Positions 34,144 to 42,701 of a stretch of DNA of 64,000 bases are shown here, in pieces (the first letter of the stretch is position 1; each line of letters begins with the position of its first letter). The notes beneath the pieces were generated by a model. That model saw only the letters and a program-made list of their open reading frames with translations. It was not told where the DNA came from and did not search any database. Origin of the DNA: WTFY01 sp965220875 (GTDB taxonomy: Bacteria > Pseudomonadota > Gammaproteobacteria > UBA4575); the NCBI GenBank assembly GCA_965220875.1, contig OZ244849.1, forward strand, positions 868,001-932,000, written 5' to 3'. The position numbers and the translations under genes are program-made.

Positions 34144-34187
34144 CCAAGACTTTCTCATTATTAAACCCATAGATTTTAGCTATGGAT
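34144..34187 (-). promoter_or_regulatory. Predicted LysR-type binding block upstream of the porin gene
   Basis: Read on the porin strand, this block matches the one at 25854-25897 in 36 of 44 bases, including the perfect dyad CCATAG-N7-CTATGG (34167-34185) and the downstream AAAGTCTTGG. Its downstream end is 159 bases before the porin start, compared with 144 bases for scnB. A further CCATAG half-site lies farther out at 34197-34203. Confidence 0.7.
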
Positions 34188-34323
34188 AGATTAGCAACCA
34201 TAGCGTGATAAATATACTTCTGCCGGTAGGGTCATGTGGGAACTTCCACGCGAATGCCTCGTGAGACCCGATTCGCAGCCTGGTAGCAATGCCCTGGCTG
34301 ATTTTCATTCAGGACTGGCAGAA

Positions 34324-34343
34324 ACTGCATCGTATGATGCAGT
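34324..34343 (-). terminator. Hairpin directly after the di-heme peroxidase gene
   Basis: ACTGCATC and GATGCAGT form a perfect 8-base-pair stem with a GTAT loop, touching the stop codon of the minus-strand gene. Only a weak T-run follows, so termination efficiency is uncertain. Confidence 0.5.
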
Positions 34344-35620
34344 CAGTTTCGTGGTGCAGCTAGCCACTTCGAATCAGCCGCGACCGGGCCTGTCAGTGTA
34401 TGCAAGAAAGCTTCCAGTTGCCGTTTTTCCCTCCTGCCCAGATCCAGAGTCTTGGTCTCGTTATGGCCCACCATGGCCCCGGGTGCACGGTCGTAATGAT
34501 TGATGACTTCTGTGAGGGTGGCCAGTTGACCTGCATGCATATAAGGTGCGGTCTCTGCTACATTCCTGAGCGACGGGGTTTTATGGGTTCCGATCAGTTC
34601 ATCTCCAGTCCGTACGAAACGCAATTCCTCGCATTCTGCTATTTTTGAATCGCTGAATTGTCCCATGCAATTAAACGGATCTTTCAGCAATTCGCGCAGT
34701 CCCTCAACCCGGCCCATGCTTGGAAGTGTCCCCGGACTGGAAAGCACCCCGGTGTTATGAAATTCATGATTGGTGAAAAGTGGTCCGTTATGGCAATTTA
34801 TGCACTGTGCTTCACCAATGAATAGCTTCAAACCGGCGAGTTCATCGGGACTCAGCATGTCCGTTTCTGCATTGTTGTCTGCAATCAGGTCCTCCACGTA
34901 TTGGTCAAAGCGTGATGCTCCGGGAACAAGAAGGCGCTCATACGCGGCTATTGCTTTGCCGATATTTACAAAGACTTTTGTGACCGCCTTCCTGTCCTCA
35001 TTCGACATGGAGTGCCAGTTACTGTTCAAGGTCTCGTCATCTATTGGTCCTGCAGCGGCCGGAAAACGCAAGGGGTCAGAAAAATTTGCGAGTGGGCCAA
35101 ACAGTTTTTCATATTGCACACGGTAGCCGCTGTCTTGTGTGACCAGATGCACAAGCTGCATGCGCGTACTGCCATGCTCCAGCGGATTTTCCAGTGGTGA
35201 AAGCGCCTGTGACCACAGGCTATCCTTGCGTCCGTCCCAGAAAAACCAGGGACTGTAGGCTGTCCCGAGAATGCTCATGGTATTGCGTACTCCCGTCTTG
35301 GTTCCTACAGCGACTTCAAGCCCGTCGGTAAAATGTCGTTCAGGCTGATGGCAGCTTGCACAGGAAACCTGTTCGCTGGCGCTCAGCCGCTTGTCAAAAA
35401 ACAGCTGATGTCCTAGCTGAGCGGCCTCGAGCGAGTCTGCTGCAGCATTACTCTTGTTTGTAGGCAGTGTCGGAAGATTCGCAATCCATAACGAACGCAA
35501 CAGGGTGATTTCTGCGGAGGTCCATGCTTCGGGAGAACGGGTTTGCGCGTACCACCAGAGGATACTGGCCACTACGACTGAAATCGCAGCAACTACCGCG
35601 ACCGGTGCAGATTTTGACAT
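34343..35620 (-). CDS. Di-heme cytochrome c peroxidase family protein (MauG/CcpA-like)
   Basis: The protein has 425 residues. An N-terminal hydrophobic anchor (about 5-25) holds it at the periplasmic face of the inner membrane. Two heme-c sites are present, CASCH (87-91) and CINCH (273-277). The C-terminal TAPYMHAGQLATL region is typical of the superfamily. It may reduce peroxide with electrons from c cytochromes. It is the last gene of a set after the cytochrome oxidase operon, one base after the FixH-like gene. Confidence 0.88.
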   Translation of the reverse strand: MSKSAPVAVVAAISVVVASILWWYAQTRSPEAWTSAEITLLRSLWIANLPTLPTNKSNAAADSLEAAQLGHQLFFDKRLSASEQVSCASCHQPERHFTDGLEVAVGTKTGVRNTMSILGTAYSPWFFWDGRKDSLWSQALSPLENPLEHGSTRMQLVHLVTQDSGYRVQYEKLFGPLANFSDPLRFPAAAGPIDDETLNSNWHSMSNEDRKAVTKVFVNIGKAIAAYERLLVPGASRFDQYVEDLIADNNAETDMLSPDELAGLKLFIGEAQCINCHNGPLFTNHEFHNTGVLSSPGTLPSMGRVEGLRELLKDPFNCMGQFSDSKIAECEELRFVRTGDELIGTHKTPSLRNVAETAPYMHAGQLATLTEVINHYDRAPGAMVGHNETKTLDLGRREKRQLEAFLHTLTGPVAADSKWLAAPRN

Positions 35621-35621
35621 G

Positions 35622-36032
35622 CTAAGCCTGCAGGTCCAGGTTGAAGGTCACACTGTCGGAAATAGCACCTTGCTGGATTGAAAATGTGACTTGCCACCGC
35701 CCGCCCATATGGAACTTCAGACCTTCAATCAGGTAATCGCCATTGCCGAGGTTCCGGGTGGCTCTGGGGCTTGTCGGAAGCCCATGGTCGTGTTCTGGCA
35801 TCCCACCGGAAACCCGGATTTCTGCATCAATGACTGGTTCACCTGAGCTGTTTTCAATGTGAAGCATCCACGCGTGCATGGTGTTGATGACGATCGGGTC
35901 CAGTTCACTGGTGAACTGTACTTGGAACTGCTGCTCGTCCGAAATTTTGACGGTTTCCGCTACTGGTCTGTTTTCAGCCGATGCCGGGATGAAAGCTGCG
36001 AGGAGCAGAATGGAAATTACCGCCGGTTTCAT
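35622..36032 (-). CDS. FixH/YtkA-like secreted protein
   Basis: The protein has 136 residues. A signal peptide (about 1-19, ending ASA) precedes an immunoglobulin-like beta domain with MPEHDHGLP (about 88-96) and GLKFHMGGRWQVTF (about 114-127), both typical of FixH/YtkA-like proteins, which are linked to copper handling and cytochrome oxidase assembly. The Met/His residues in these motifs could bind copper. It overlaps the upstream gene by four bases and the peroxidase follows by one base, so the three genes form one unit. Confidence 0.78.
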   Translation of the reverse strand: MKPAVISILLLAAFIPASAENRPVAETVKISDEQQFQVQFTSELDPIVINTMHAWMLHIENSSGEPVIDAEIRVSGGMPEHDHGLPTSPRATRNLGNGDYLIEGLKFHMGGRWQVTFSIQQGAISDSVTFNLDLQA

Positions 36033-36607
36033 TTTTCCAGAGCTCTGCGTATGCGGGCATAGCCTCCACTCATGAGCCAGTAACCCACCTGTAGGAAAAT
36101 CGCCAGAGCAACAAACCAGGGAATCGTTCCCCAGTCCGAACCGCCTACGCGAAACGGAAAGACAGCTGTATACGTACGATTCTGTTCCGGATTCGTGGTC
36201 GAGACGATACCAATGTAGCCGCCTTCCTCGGAAAACTCGTGAAGCGCAAGAAAAACGCCGTCCTGGCGAATCTGGGGAGGTTGGTAGAATACGGTATCAC
36301 GGGACAAGTCCTTGTCCTTGATGTCGTCCCAGCGAGCGAACCGGCCAAGCTTTGAAACATCCTTGATTATGCGGAAGTCAACCGGCACTTCTCTCATGCT
36401 CGTGTGCAGGTACTCAAGCACGAAAACACTCTCGCCTAAATGAGGTATGTCTTCACAGAGTTCAGCATGCCGACTTTCCTGTGGCTGGTAGATCTTGAAA
36501 TGTGCCTTGTAAAAACCGATCTGGATGACACACTGGTCATCTTCTAGGAACACACCTCCATGTGCATGGACGCTGACACTTGACCACAGTGCCAGGCACG
36601 TGAACAA
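36029..36607 (-). CDS. Secreted, membrane-anchored protein of unknown function
   Basis: The protein has 192 residues. The N-terminal hydrophobic segment ends in SVHA, and cleavage there would leave a mature chain beginning His-Gly-Gly. A soluble domain with two Cys (about 27 and 51) follows, then a C-terminal membrane helix (about 160-180) and a basic tail. I do not recognise the family. Its place between the cytochrome oxidase genes and a FixH/YtkA-like gene hints at copper or oxidase assembly. It has a 207-base gap to the subunit IV gene upstream. Confidence 0.65.
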   Translation of the reverse strand: MFTCLALWSSVSVHAHGGVFLEDDQCVIQIGFYKAHFKIYQPQESRHAELCEDIPHLGESVFVLEYLHTSMREVPVDFRIIKDVSKLGRFARWDDIKDKDLSRDTVFYQPPQIRQDGVFLALHEFSEEGGYIGIVSTTNPEQNRTYTAVFPFRVGGSDWGTIPWFVALAIFLQVGYWLMSGGYARIRRALEK

Positions 36608-36814
36608 GGCTGTAGAGCGTGCAAAAAATATCGTATTAAACTGCTTAGGGTAGACAGAACTGCTGCATACAGCATAACAGATACGCTGTGACTTCTGTAG
36701 AAATCATGTCCGGTGCTTCAAACGGCTCCAGCGCAATTTTCCTGTGAAAATGAAGAGCACCACCAGAGGTATCACACCCCTTTCAAGCAAGCTGGTTATT
36801 CGACTGACGCCAGG

Positions 36815-37174
36815 CTAATGACCGCCATGATGCTCGACGACGGGTGCTTCATCCACTCCGAAAAACTCGGCACGCGCAAGATAGGTGTAGTCACCTTCAA
36901 TGGACATCATGCCCACCAGTACCAGCAAGGCAAGAGGCGGTAGAAGTATGGCAGTAATCAGTGCCAGCCGTTCCCAAGCCATGTGCATGAAAATTGCCAC
37001 GATGAAACCTGCCTTCAGCATCATGAAAATCAGAATCAGGTTCCATCTGAGGTATCCCTGAAACTGGAAATAGTCTACGAAATAGGAGGCTGTACTGAAT
37101 ACGAACAACAGTACCCAAATCCAGATGTAGATACTCAGTGGATGCTGCTGACCTTCTTCTGTGCTTGTAGCCAT
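36815..37174 (-). CDS. Cytochrome c oxidase subunit IV
   Basis: The protein has 119 residues with three hydrophobic helices (about 15-35, 45-65, 75-95). The pattern is that of the small subunit IV (CoxD/CyoD-like) of caa3-type oxidases, with the conserved ILIFMMLKAGFIVAIFMHM stretch. The His-rich tail (HHGGH) is unusual. It ends the core oxidase operon ctaC-ctaD-two subunit III-subunit IV. Confidence 0.85.
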   Translation of the reverse strand: MATSTEEGQQHPLSIYIWIWVLLFVFSTASYFVDYFQFQGYLRWNLILIFMMLKAGFIVAIFMHMAWERLALITAILLPPLALLVLVGMMSIEGDYTYLARAEFFGVDEAPVVEHHGGH

Positions 37175-37189
37175 GATAGTTAATACCCT

Positions 37190-37870
37190 TTACCAAAGAT
37201 AAAAGAATGCAAAAATGAATACCCAGACCAGGTCGACAAAGTGCCAGTACAGGCCTGCGATCTCGACGATGTCATACCCTTTTTTCTCGTAACGACCGTT
37301 CAGGACACCGATAGCAACGTACGTCAGGTATATGACCCCACCTGAAACGTGTCCCCCGTGAAACCCGGTTATCATGAAAAAGCTGGCTCCGAACTGGGCA
37401 GCACCATATGGGTTGCCCCACGGGCGAACCCCCTCGTCTACAATCAGCTTGGTCCACTCAAAGGCCTGCATGCCTACGAAAAGCAGCCCGAACGCGGCAG
37501 TAATGAGCAGGAAAATGGCTGTCTTGGTACGATCCCGCCGGTAGCCGTAATTTACGGCCAGTGCCATGGTGCCGCTGCTCGTGATCAGCACGAAGGTCAT
37601 GATGGCAATGAGAATCAGTGGAATCGGTGCGCCACCAAAACTCAGTGCGAAGATTTCGCTCGAATTGGGCCAGGGCACGGTAGAACTGATCCGCACCTTC
37701 ATATAACTGACCAGGAATGAAGTAAAAATGAACGTGTCGCTCAGAAGGAAGATCCACATCATGGCCTTGCCCCAGTGGACCCTGAAAACTTCTTTTTCAG
37801 CGCTCCAATCCGTAACCAGATCGGTCACGGCATCCTGCGTGGCGGCGACTTCTCCTGAACTTTGTGCCAT
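37190..37870 (-). CDS. Cytochrome c oxidase subunit III
   Basis: The protein has 226 residues with a soluble N-terminus (1-30) and about five helices. It contains the family motif ITGFHGGHVSGGVIYL and the C-terminal YWHFVDLVWVFIF. It stabilises the subunit I/II core. A second subunit III gene lies directly upstream in the same operon. Confidence 0.92.
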   Translation of the reverse strand: MAQSSGEVAATQDAVTDLVTDWSAEKEVFRVHWGKAMMWIFLLSDTFIFTSFLVSYMKVRISSTVPWPNSSEIFALSFGGAPIPLILIAIMTFVLITSSGTMALAVNYGYRRDRTKTAIFLLITAAFGLLFVGMQAFEWTKLIVDEGVRPWGNPYGAAQFGASFFMITGFHGGHVSGGVIYLTYVAIGVLNGRYEKKGYDIVEIAGLYWHFVDLVWVFIFAFFYLW

Positions 37871-37890
37871 GTTGTTCTATATCCTTTGAT

Positions 37891-38556
37891 TTACGTAGAT
37901 AACAGTAGTGCAAATAATCCCAGCCACACCAACAGCAAAAAGTGCCAGTAGATTGTGCAGAGTTCCACGCTGGTACGGACCTTGTAGACTTCCACCTTGT
38001 TCTGCAGCCTGAATACAGTCCGGCTCCAGACCCAGAGCCCTCCCAGAATGTGCAATGCATGTATGGCTGTCAGTACATAAAAGAAGGCATTGGCGGGGTT
38101 GCCAGAGAGAAAATGTCCGGCTTTCTGCAATCCCTGCCAGGCCCACAGCTGTCCTCCTATGAAGGCAAAGGTAAGCAGGCCGGCCACGAGCAAGTGGATT
38201 TTCACGCCGCGTGCCTGGTCACGTACTGCCGCATTGCGTGCTAGCTGGAAAAACACACTTCCCAGTACCAGCAAGACAGTGTTGAACCACAGTACTCCGG
38301 GGTCTGCAAGCGGGCGCCAGTCACCAAATTCCATGCGCTGGAAATAGGCGCTGGCAAACAGCGAGAACAGTGATGTGGCCACACCAAGAAACACGATCAG
38401 GCCAATTTTGGCAGCAGGCACGGAATAGGGACCACCGGCGTGGTCCTGTCCTATCAGACCTTCTTCGGCCCAAGGCTGTACATTGATGGTTTGGCGGATC
38501 AGCCAAAACACCATCGCGCCCATGATCAGGGCCAGTACGACCAGTGTTGCTGTCAT
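37891..38556 (-). CDS. Second cytochrome c oxidase subunit III-like protein
   Basis: The protein has 221 residues with about six helices and the subunit III landmarks AIHALHILGG and YWHFLLLVWLG. It differs from the following subunit III gene and starts with a helix followed by a hydrophilic loop (QPWAEEGLIG). Two subunit III genes in one operon may reflect a split or duplicated subunit; their separate roles are not evident. It is four bases after ctaD. Confidence 0.88.
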   Translation of the reverse strand: MTATLVVLALIMGAMVFWLIRQTINVQPWAEEGLIGQDHAGGPYSVPAAKIGLIVFLGVATSLFSLFASAYFQRMEFGDWRPLADPGVLWFNTVLLVLGSVFFQLARNAAVRDQARGVKIHLLVAGLLTFAFIGGQLWAWQGLQKAGHFLSGNPANAFFYVLTAIHALHILGGLWVWSRTVFRLQNKVEVYKVRTSVELCTIYWHFLLLVWLGLFALLLST

Positions 38557-38559
38557 GTC

Positions 38560-40308
38560 CTAGACCTTTCCTTCGCCCCGGGTGTTCTCACTCGGTGGTT
38601 CAGTCTGGGGTATGAAATCTTCCTTGGCTCCGGGTACGCTGTAGGAATAGGCCCAGCGGTATACGACCGGCAGTTCCTTGCCCCAGTTGCCGTGTTTGGG
38701 CGGATAGTCCGGTGTTTGCCATTCGATCGAGGTGGCACGCCACGGATTCCGCTTTGACTTCCGGCCCTTGAAAAGGCTCCAGATGATATTGACGAGGAAC
38801 AGGAACTGGGCCGCTGCCACGACCAGCGCTGCAACTGTGATGCTCAGGTTGGCAGCCTGTACGCTGTCTGGCAGGAATTCTGTCGTGCCATTGGCGTAAT
38901 AGCGTCGAGGCACACCCAGTATTCCAATGTAATGCATCGGCAGGTAAATCGCATAGGTGCCAAGGAATGTCATCCAGAAGTGAATCTTGCCCATGGCGTC
39001 GTTGAGCATGCGGCCGGTCAGCAGGGGGAACCAGTGATAGATGCCCCCGAATACCACCAGAAATGGCGATACTCCCATCACCATGTGGAAATGCCCGACT
39101 ACAAAATAAGTATCGGAGAGAGGCACATCCACGACCACATTTCCGAGAAACAGGCCCGTGATGCCGCCATGAATGAATGTGAAGATGAATCCGATTGCGA
39201 ACAGCATGGGTACTGTCAGGTGGATATTGCCTCGCCACAGGGTCAGTACCCAGTTATAGACCTTGATTGCAGTGGGTACTGCAATGATCAGTGTGGTCGT
39301 GGCAAAGAAGAATCCGAAGTACGGGTTCATTCCACTGACATACATGTGATGGGCCCACACGATAAAGCTCAGGCCTCCAATGGCCACGATCGCCCAGACC
39401 ATCATCCGGTAGCCAAAAATGTTCTTGCGTGCATGCGTGCTGATCAGGTCCGAAACAATCCCGAACGCTGGCAGTGCCACGATATACACCTCCGGGTGGC
39501 CGAAGAACCAGAACAGGTGTTGGAACAGGATCGGGCTTCCACCTTCATGCGACAGGTTCTCGCCCAGCGAGGAAATAGCGGGCATGAAGAAACTGGTGTC
39601 CAGGGCTTTGTCCAGCGTCATCATGATGACGCTGACAAGCAGTGCCGGGAAAGCCAGCAGGCCAAGTATCGTGGCCATGATGATTCCCCAGACTGACAGG
39701 GGCATCCGCATCAGTGTCATGCCGCGTGAACGCGACTGGAAAGCAGTGGTCACATAATTCAGGCCCCCCATCGTGAAGGCGACCACGAACAGGGCCAGTG
39801 ATACCGTCATGCATATGATGCCCCAGTCGGCACCTGCCGAGCCTTCAGTGATCGCTTGGGGGGGATACAGGGTCCAGCCGGCACCCGTAGGTCCCTCCGG
39901 GACGAAGAAACTCGCGCAGACCACGATGACGGACAGCAGGTATACCCAATAGCTCAGCATGTTCATGAAAGGGAAAGCCATATCACGGGCTCCGCACATG
40001 AGCGGCACCAGGACGTTGCCGAAACCGCCAAGGAAAAATGCGGTGAGCATGAAGACGATCATGATCATGCCGTGCATGGTTACGGCTTGGTAATACTCAT
40101 CTGGCTGAATGAAGTCGAATACCCCAGGGAAACCCAATTGAAGTCGCATGAGGCCAGACAGGATCAGGGCCACCACCCCGACTGCCGTGGCAGTGATGAT
40201 GTATTGAATTCCGATGATCTTGTGGTCTTGGCTCCAGACATACATGCCGATCCATGTTTTCGGATGGGCAAGTTCCTGTCCCTTATCGGCTAATGCGACG
40301 TGTGCCAT
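38560..40308 (-). CDS. ctaD: Cytochrome c oxidase subunit I CtaD
   Basis: The protein has 582 residues with twelve or so helices. Heme and CuB ligands are present: His in TMHGMIMIVF (about residue 80), the GHPEVY motif with its His, Glu and Tyr, the AHHMYVSG pair, and GHFHMVMG for the two hemes. The Glu-containing GHPEVY and the Tyr mark an A-type proton-pumping oxidase. It reduces O2 to water at the inner membrane. It follows ctaC by 81 bases. Confidence 0.96.
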   Translation of the reverse strand: MAHVALADKGQELAHPKTWIGMYVWSQDHKIIGIQYIITATAVGVVALILSGLMRLQLGFPGVFDFIQPDEYYQAVTMHGMIMIVFMLTAFFLGGFGNVLVPLMCGARDMAFPFMNMLSYWVYLLSVIVVCASFFVPEGPTGAGWTLYPPQAITEGSAGADWGIICMTVSLALFVVAFTMGGLNYVTTAFQSRSRGMTLMRMPLSVWGIIMATILGLLAFPALLVSVIMMTLDKALDTSFFMPAISSLGENLSHEGGSPILFQHLFWFFGHPEVYIVALPAFGIVSDLISTHARKNIFGYRMMVWAIVAIGGLSFIVWAHHMYVSGMNPYFGFFFATTTLIIAVPTAIKVYNWVLTLWRGNIHLTVPMLFAIGFIFTFIHGGITGLFLGNVVVDVPLSDTYFVVGHFHMVMGVSPFLVVFGGIYHWFPLLTGRMLNDAMGKIHFWMTFLGTYAIYLPMHYIGILGVPRRYYANGTTEFLPDSVQAANLSITVAALVVAAAQFLFLVNIIWSLFKGRKSKRNPWRATSIEWQTPDYPPKHGNWGKELPVVYRWAYSYSVPGAKEDFIPQTEPPSENTRGEGKV

Positions 40309-40389
40309 GATGAGTCACTCCTCAGTCTTTGCATGTTGGATACTGTATTAGTTTCGTTTCGTGTATTCAAATATATTAGCAGTAACCTG

Positions 40390-41748
40390 TCAGAAGGTAT
40401 TGATGTACGCTATCAGGTCATTGATCTTTTTTTCGTTCAGGCTTAGAACCATGGATTCCATCTGTCTTCCCGTGGCATCCTGCGGGTGCGCCCCGCGCAG
40501 CCCGTGCTTGAAGTTGATGAGCTGTGTAGCCAGATACCAGTCACTCATTCCAGCAATCCGCGGTGCATTTACCGCCCACCGGCCTTCGCCCTGCTTGCCA
40601 TGGCACTTGCCGCACGTGGTGTACAGCGCGCGTCCCTTCCCTATGTCGCCTTGGACGGTCTTGGGTGCCGGTTCATCTGGCAGGGTTTGTATGTAGGCTG
40701 CAATATTGTTCATCGCTGCTTGGTCAACCAGGGTTGCAGCCATCGGTGCCATTTGCTGGCCAAACACGTCTTCCGGATTCGAGCCTCTGATGCCATCCCT
40801 GAAGTAAGTCAGCTGTCGCTTCAGGTACCAGTCTTCCTGACCGCTGAGTTTGGGTGCATTGAGCGCCTGGTTGCCTTCACCCTGCACTCCATGGCATGCG
40901 GTACAGACCTGGTAGAGGGCTTCGCCCGCAGCAATATCACCAGGCGTCTTGTGTGACAGCTGTGCGTAAGTGGGTTGCTGTGCAAGCCAGGTATGGAATT
41001 TCTCCTCTTCCACTACAACAACCTTGCCTCGCATGGTGTGATGGCCAATGCCGCACAATTCTTCACACAGAATCTCGAACGTTCCAGTGCGTGTTGGCGT
41101 AAGCCATTGCCAGGTAATCATACCCGGCACCAGGTCCATCTTCACGCGGAATTGAGGGACAGTAAAGTTGTGCAGCACATCTTTCGAACGCAGCAGGAAC
41201 TTGATAGGCAATCCGATGGGTATGTGGACTTCGTTACCCTCGATCAGGATGTCATCCTGACCATACGGGTCTTCCTCGTTCATGCCAAAAGGGTTGTCGA
41301 AACCGATCTTCCTGTTGTCCGTAGTGCCTAGCTGACCATCTTCTCCCGGAAAGCGGAAACTCCATTGCCACTGCTGCCCGATCACCTCCACAATGGCCGC
41401 ATTTTCCGGTGGAGAAACGAACTTTCCCCACACGATCAGCCCGGGGGCCAGCATCGCCACGACTCCGACGGTGGTAATGGCAGTCAGCCATCCCTCCAGT
41501 TTCTTGTTTTCCGGCTCGTAGCTGGCACGCTGATGCTTGTTCTTGTTGCGGAACTTGATGATGCAGTAGGCCATGAACAGGTTAGCAGCAACAAACACCA
41601 CACCACAGACAATGAATGTGATGGTCACAGTCGTGTCGATAGCGCCCCAATTCGATGCAATTTCCGTAAAGTACCACGGGCTCATGAAATGGAAAATCAC
41701 GGACCCGACTACCAGCAAGATTAGTATTATGGCAACGGTCATGCTCAA
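40390..41748 (-). CDS. ctaC: Cytochrome c oxidase subunit II with two c-type hemes, CtaC
   Basis: The protein has 452 residues. Two membrane helices (about 3-25 and 40-65) are followed by the CuA domain with CEELCGIGHHTM, then two fused cytochrome c domains with CTACH and CGKCH. This two-heme fusion indicates a caa3-type (strictly ccaa3) oxidase that takes electrons through its own cytochrome domains. An additional IGQQWQWSFRFPGEDG stretch carries the aromatic electron-entry patch. It precedes ctaD. Confidence 0.95.
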   Translation of the reverse strand: MSMTVAIILILLVVGSVIFHFMSPWYFTEIASNWGAIDTTVTITFIVCGVVFVAANLFMAYCIIKFRNKNKHQRASYEPENKKLEGWLTAITTVGVVAMLAPGLIVWGKFVSPPENAAIVEVIGQQWQWSFRFPGEDGQLGTTDNRKIGFDNPFGMNEEDPYGQDDILIEGNEVHIPIGLPIKFLLRSKDVLHNFTVPQFRVKMDLVPGMITWQWLTPTRTGTFEILCEELCGIGHHTMRGKVVVVEEEKFHTWLAQQPTYAQLSHKTPGDIAAGEALYQVCTACHGVQGEGNQALNAPKLSGQEDWYLKRQLTYFRDGIRGSNPEDVFGQQMAPMAATLVDQAAMNNIAAYIQTLPDEPAPKTVQGDIGKGRALYTTCGKCHGKQGEGRWAVNAPRIAGMSDWYLATQLINFKHGLRGAHPQDATGRQMESMVLSLNEKKINDLIAYINTF

Positions 41749-41798
41749 GACTCCTTAGTCATTAGGTACGGTGGTTGTGCTGACTGTGTGCGGCGGTG

Positions 41799-42701
41799 TC
41801 ACCATATAATTCCTCCGCTGCATCTGCAATCTACGAAAATCAGGGTAAACAGACCCAGCAGATACAAGATAGAAAACCCGAACAGTCTGCGCGTGCTCTG
41901 AGGGGTGATCGGCTTGCGTGCAAAGTCTATGGTCATTAGCAGGTACGCCACCCCCAAGGCCGCTGAAGACACTAGATACGTGATCCCCACGAAGCCTAAC
42001 CAGTACATGGCAGTACTTGCTGGCACCAAGGCAACAGTATACGCAAGCATTTTGATCTTGGTAGCTCTCTCGCCGCGGACAACCGGTAACATCGGCAACC
42101 CGGCTTTGCGGTACTCATCGGCTCTCAACAGGGCAAGCGACCAGAAGTGCGGAGGCTGCCATATGAACATGATGATGAACATCGTCACCGCGGGCCAGCC
42201 AATGTCATTGGTAACTGCAGCCCAGCCTATCAGTGGTGGTGCCGCACCGGCCACTCCGCCAATTTCCGTACATAACGGTGATGTACGTTTCAGCCACATG
42301 GTGTAGACCACCACGTAGAACAGCGTCGTGGCAAATGCCAGGTAGGCTGTCAGCGGATTTACCAGGTAGAAAAGGATTGCAAACGACCACATGCTGAACA
42401 TCACTCCCAGCCACAGTGCCTGTTGCGGGTGCAGGCGGTAGGAAGGCAGCGCACGCATGCGTGTACGGGCCATCTGTTTGTCCACTTCCCGGTCCACATA
42501 GTTGTTGAGTGCACCGCTTGCAGCCGAGGCAAGAGCAGTCCCGATGAGGGTAAAGGCAAGCAGGTCCAGGGTGAGTCTACCGTTTCCTGCAAGCCACATG
42601 CCTGCAAAGGTGGTTACCAGCACCAGCGTGGCAATCCGCGGTTTGCACAATTCAGCAAAATCGCTCGCCTGATTACGGACTGCTGTTATTGTTGCATTCA
42701 C
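41799..42701 (-). CDS. ctaB: Protoheme IX farnesyltransferase (heme O synthase) CtaB
   Basis: The protein has 300 residues from the GTG at 42701. It is a UbiA-family prenyltransferase with about nine helices and the Asp-rich NYVDREVDKQMARTR motif plus the second Asp-type ALLRADEYRKAGLPM region. It attaches farnesyl to heme B for heme A synthesis. The frame opens at a TTG 16 codons earlier; the GTG gives the usual length. It is upstream of ctaC by 50 bases; no ctaA, surf1 or ctaG was seen in the window. Confidence 0.93.
   Translation of the reverse strand: MNATITAVRNQASDFAELCKPRIATLVLVTTFAGMWLAGNGRLTLDLLAFTLIGTALASAASGALNNYVDREVDKQMARTRMRALPSYRLHPQQALWLGVMFSMWSFAILFYLVNPLTAYLAFATTLFYVVVYTMWLKRTSPLCTEIGGVAGAAPPLIGWAAVTNDIGWPAVTMFIIMFIWQPPHFWSLALLRADEYRKAGLPMLPVVRGERATKIKMLAYTVALVPASTAMYWLGFVGITYLVSSAALGVAYLLMTIDFARKPITPQSTRRLFGFSILYLLGLFTLIFVDCRCSGGIIW

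Noticed and set aside
38932..39696. Open frame of 254 codons opposite ctaD
   Set aside because: His/Asp/Gln-rich shadow of a membrane protein gene, with no independent evidence for translation.
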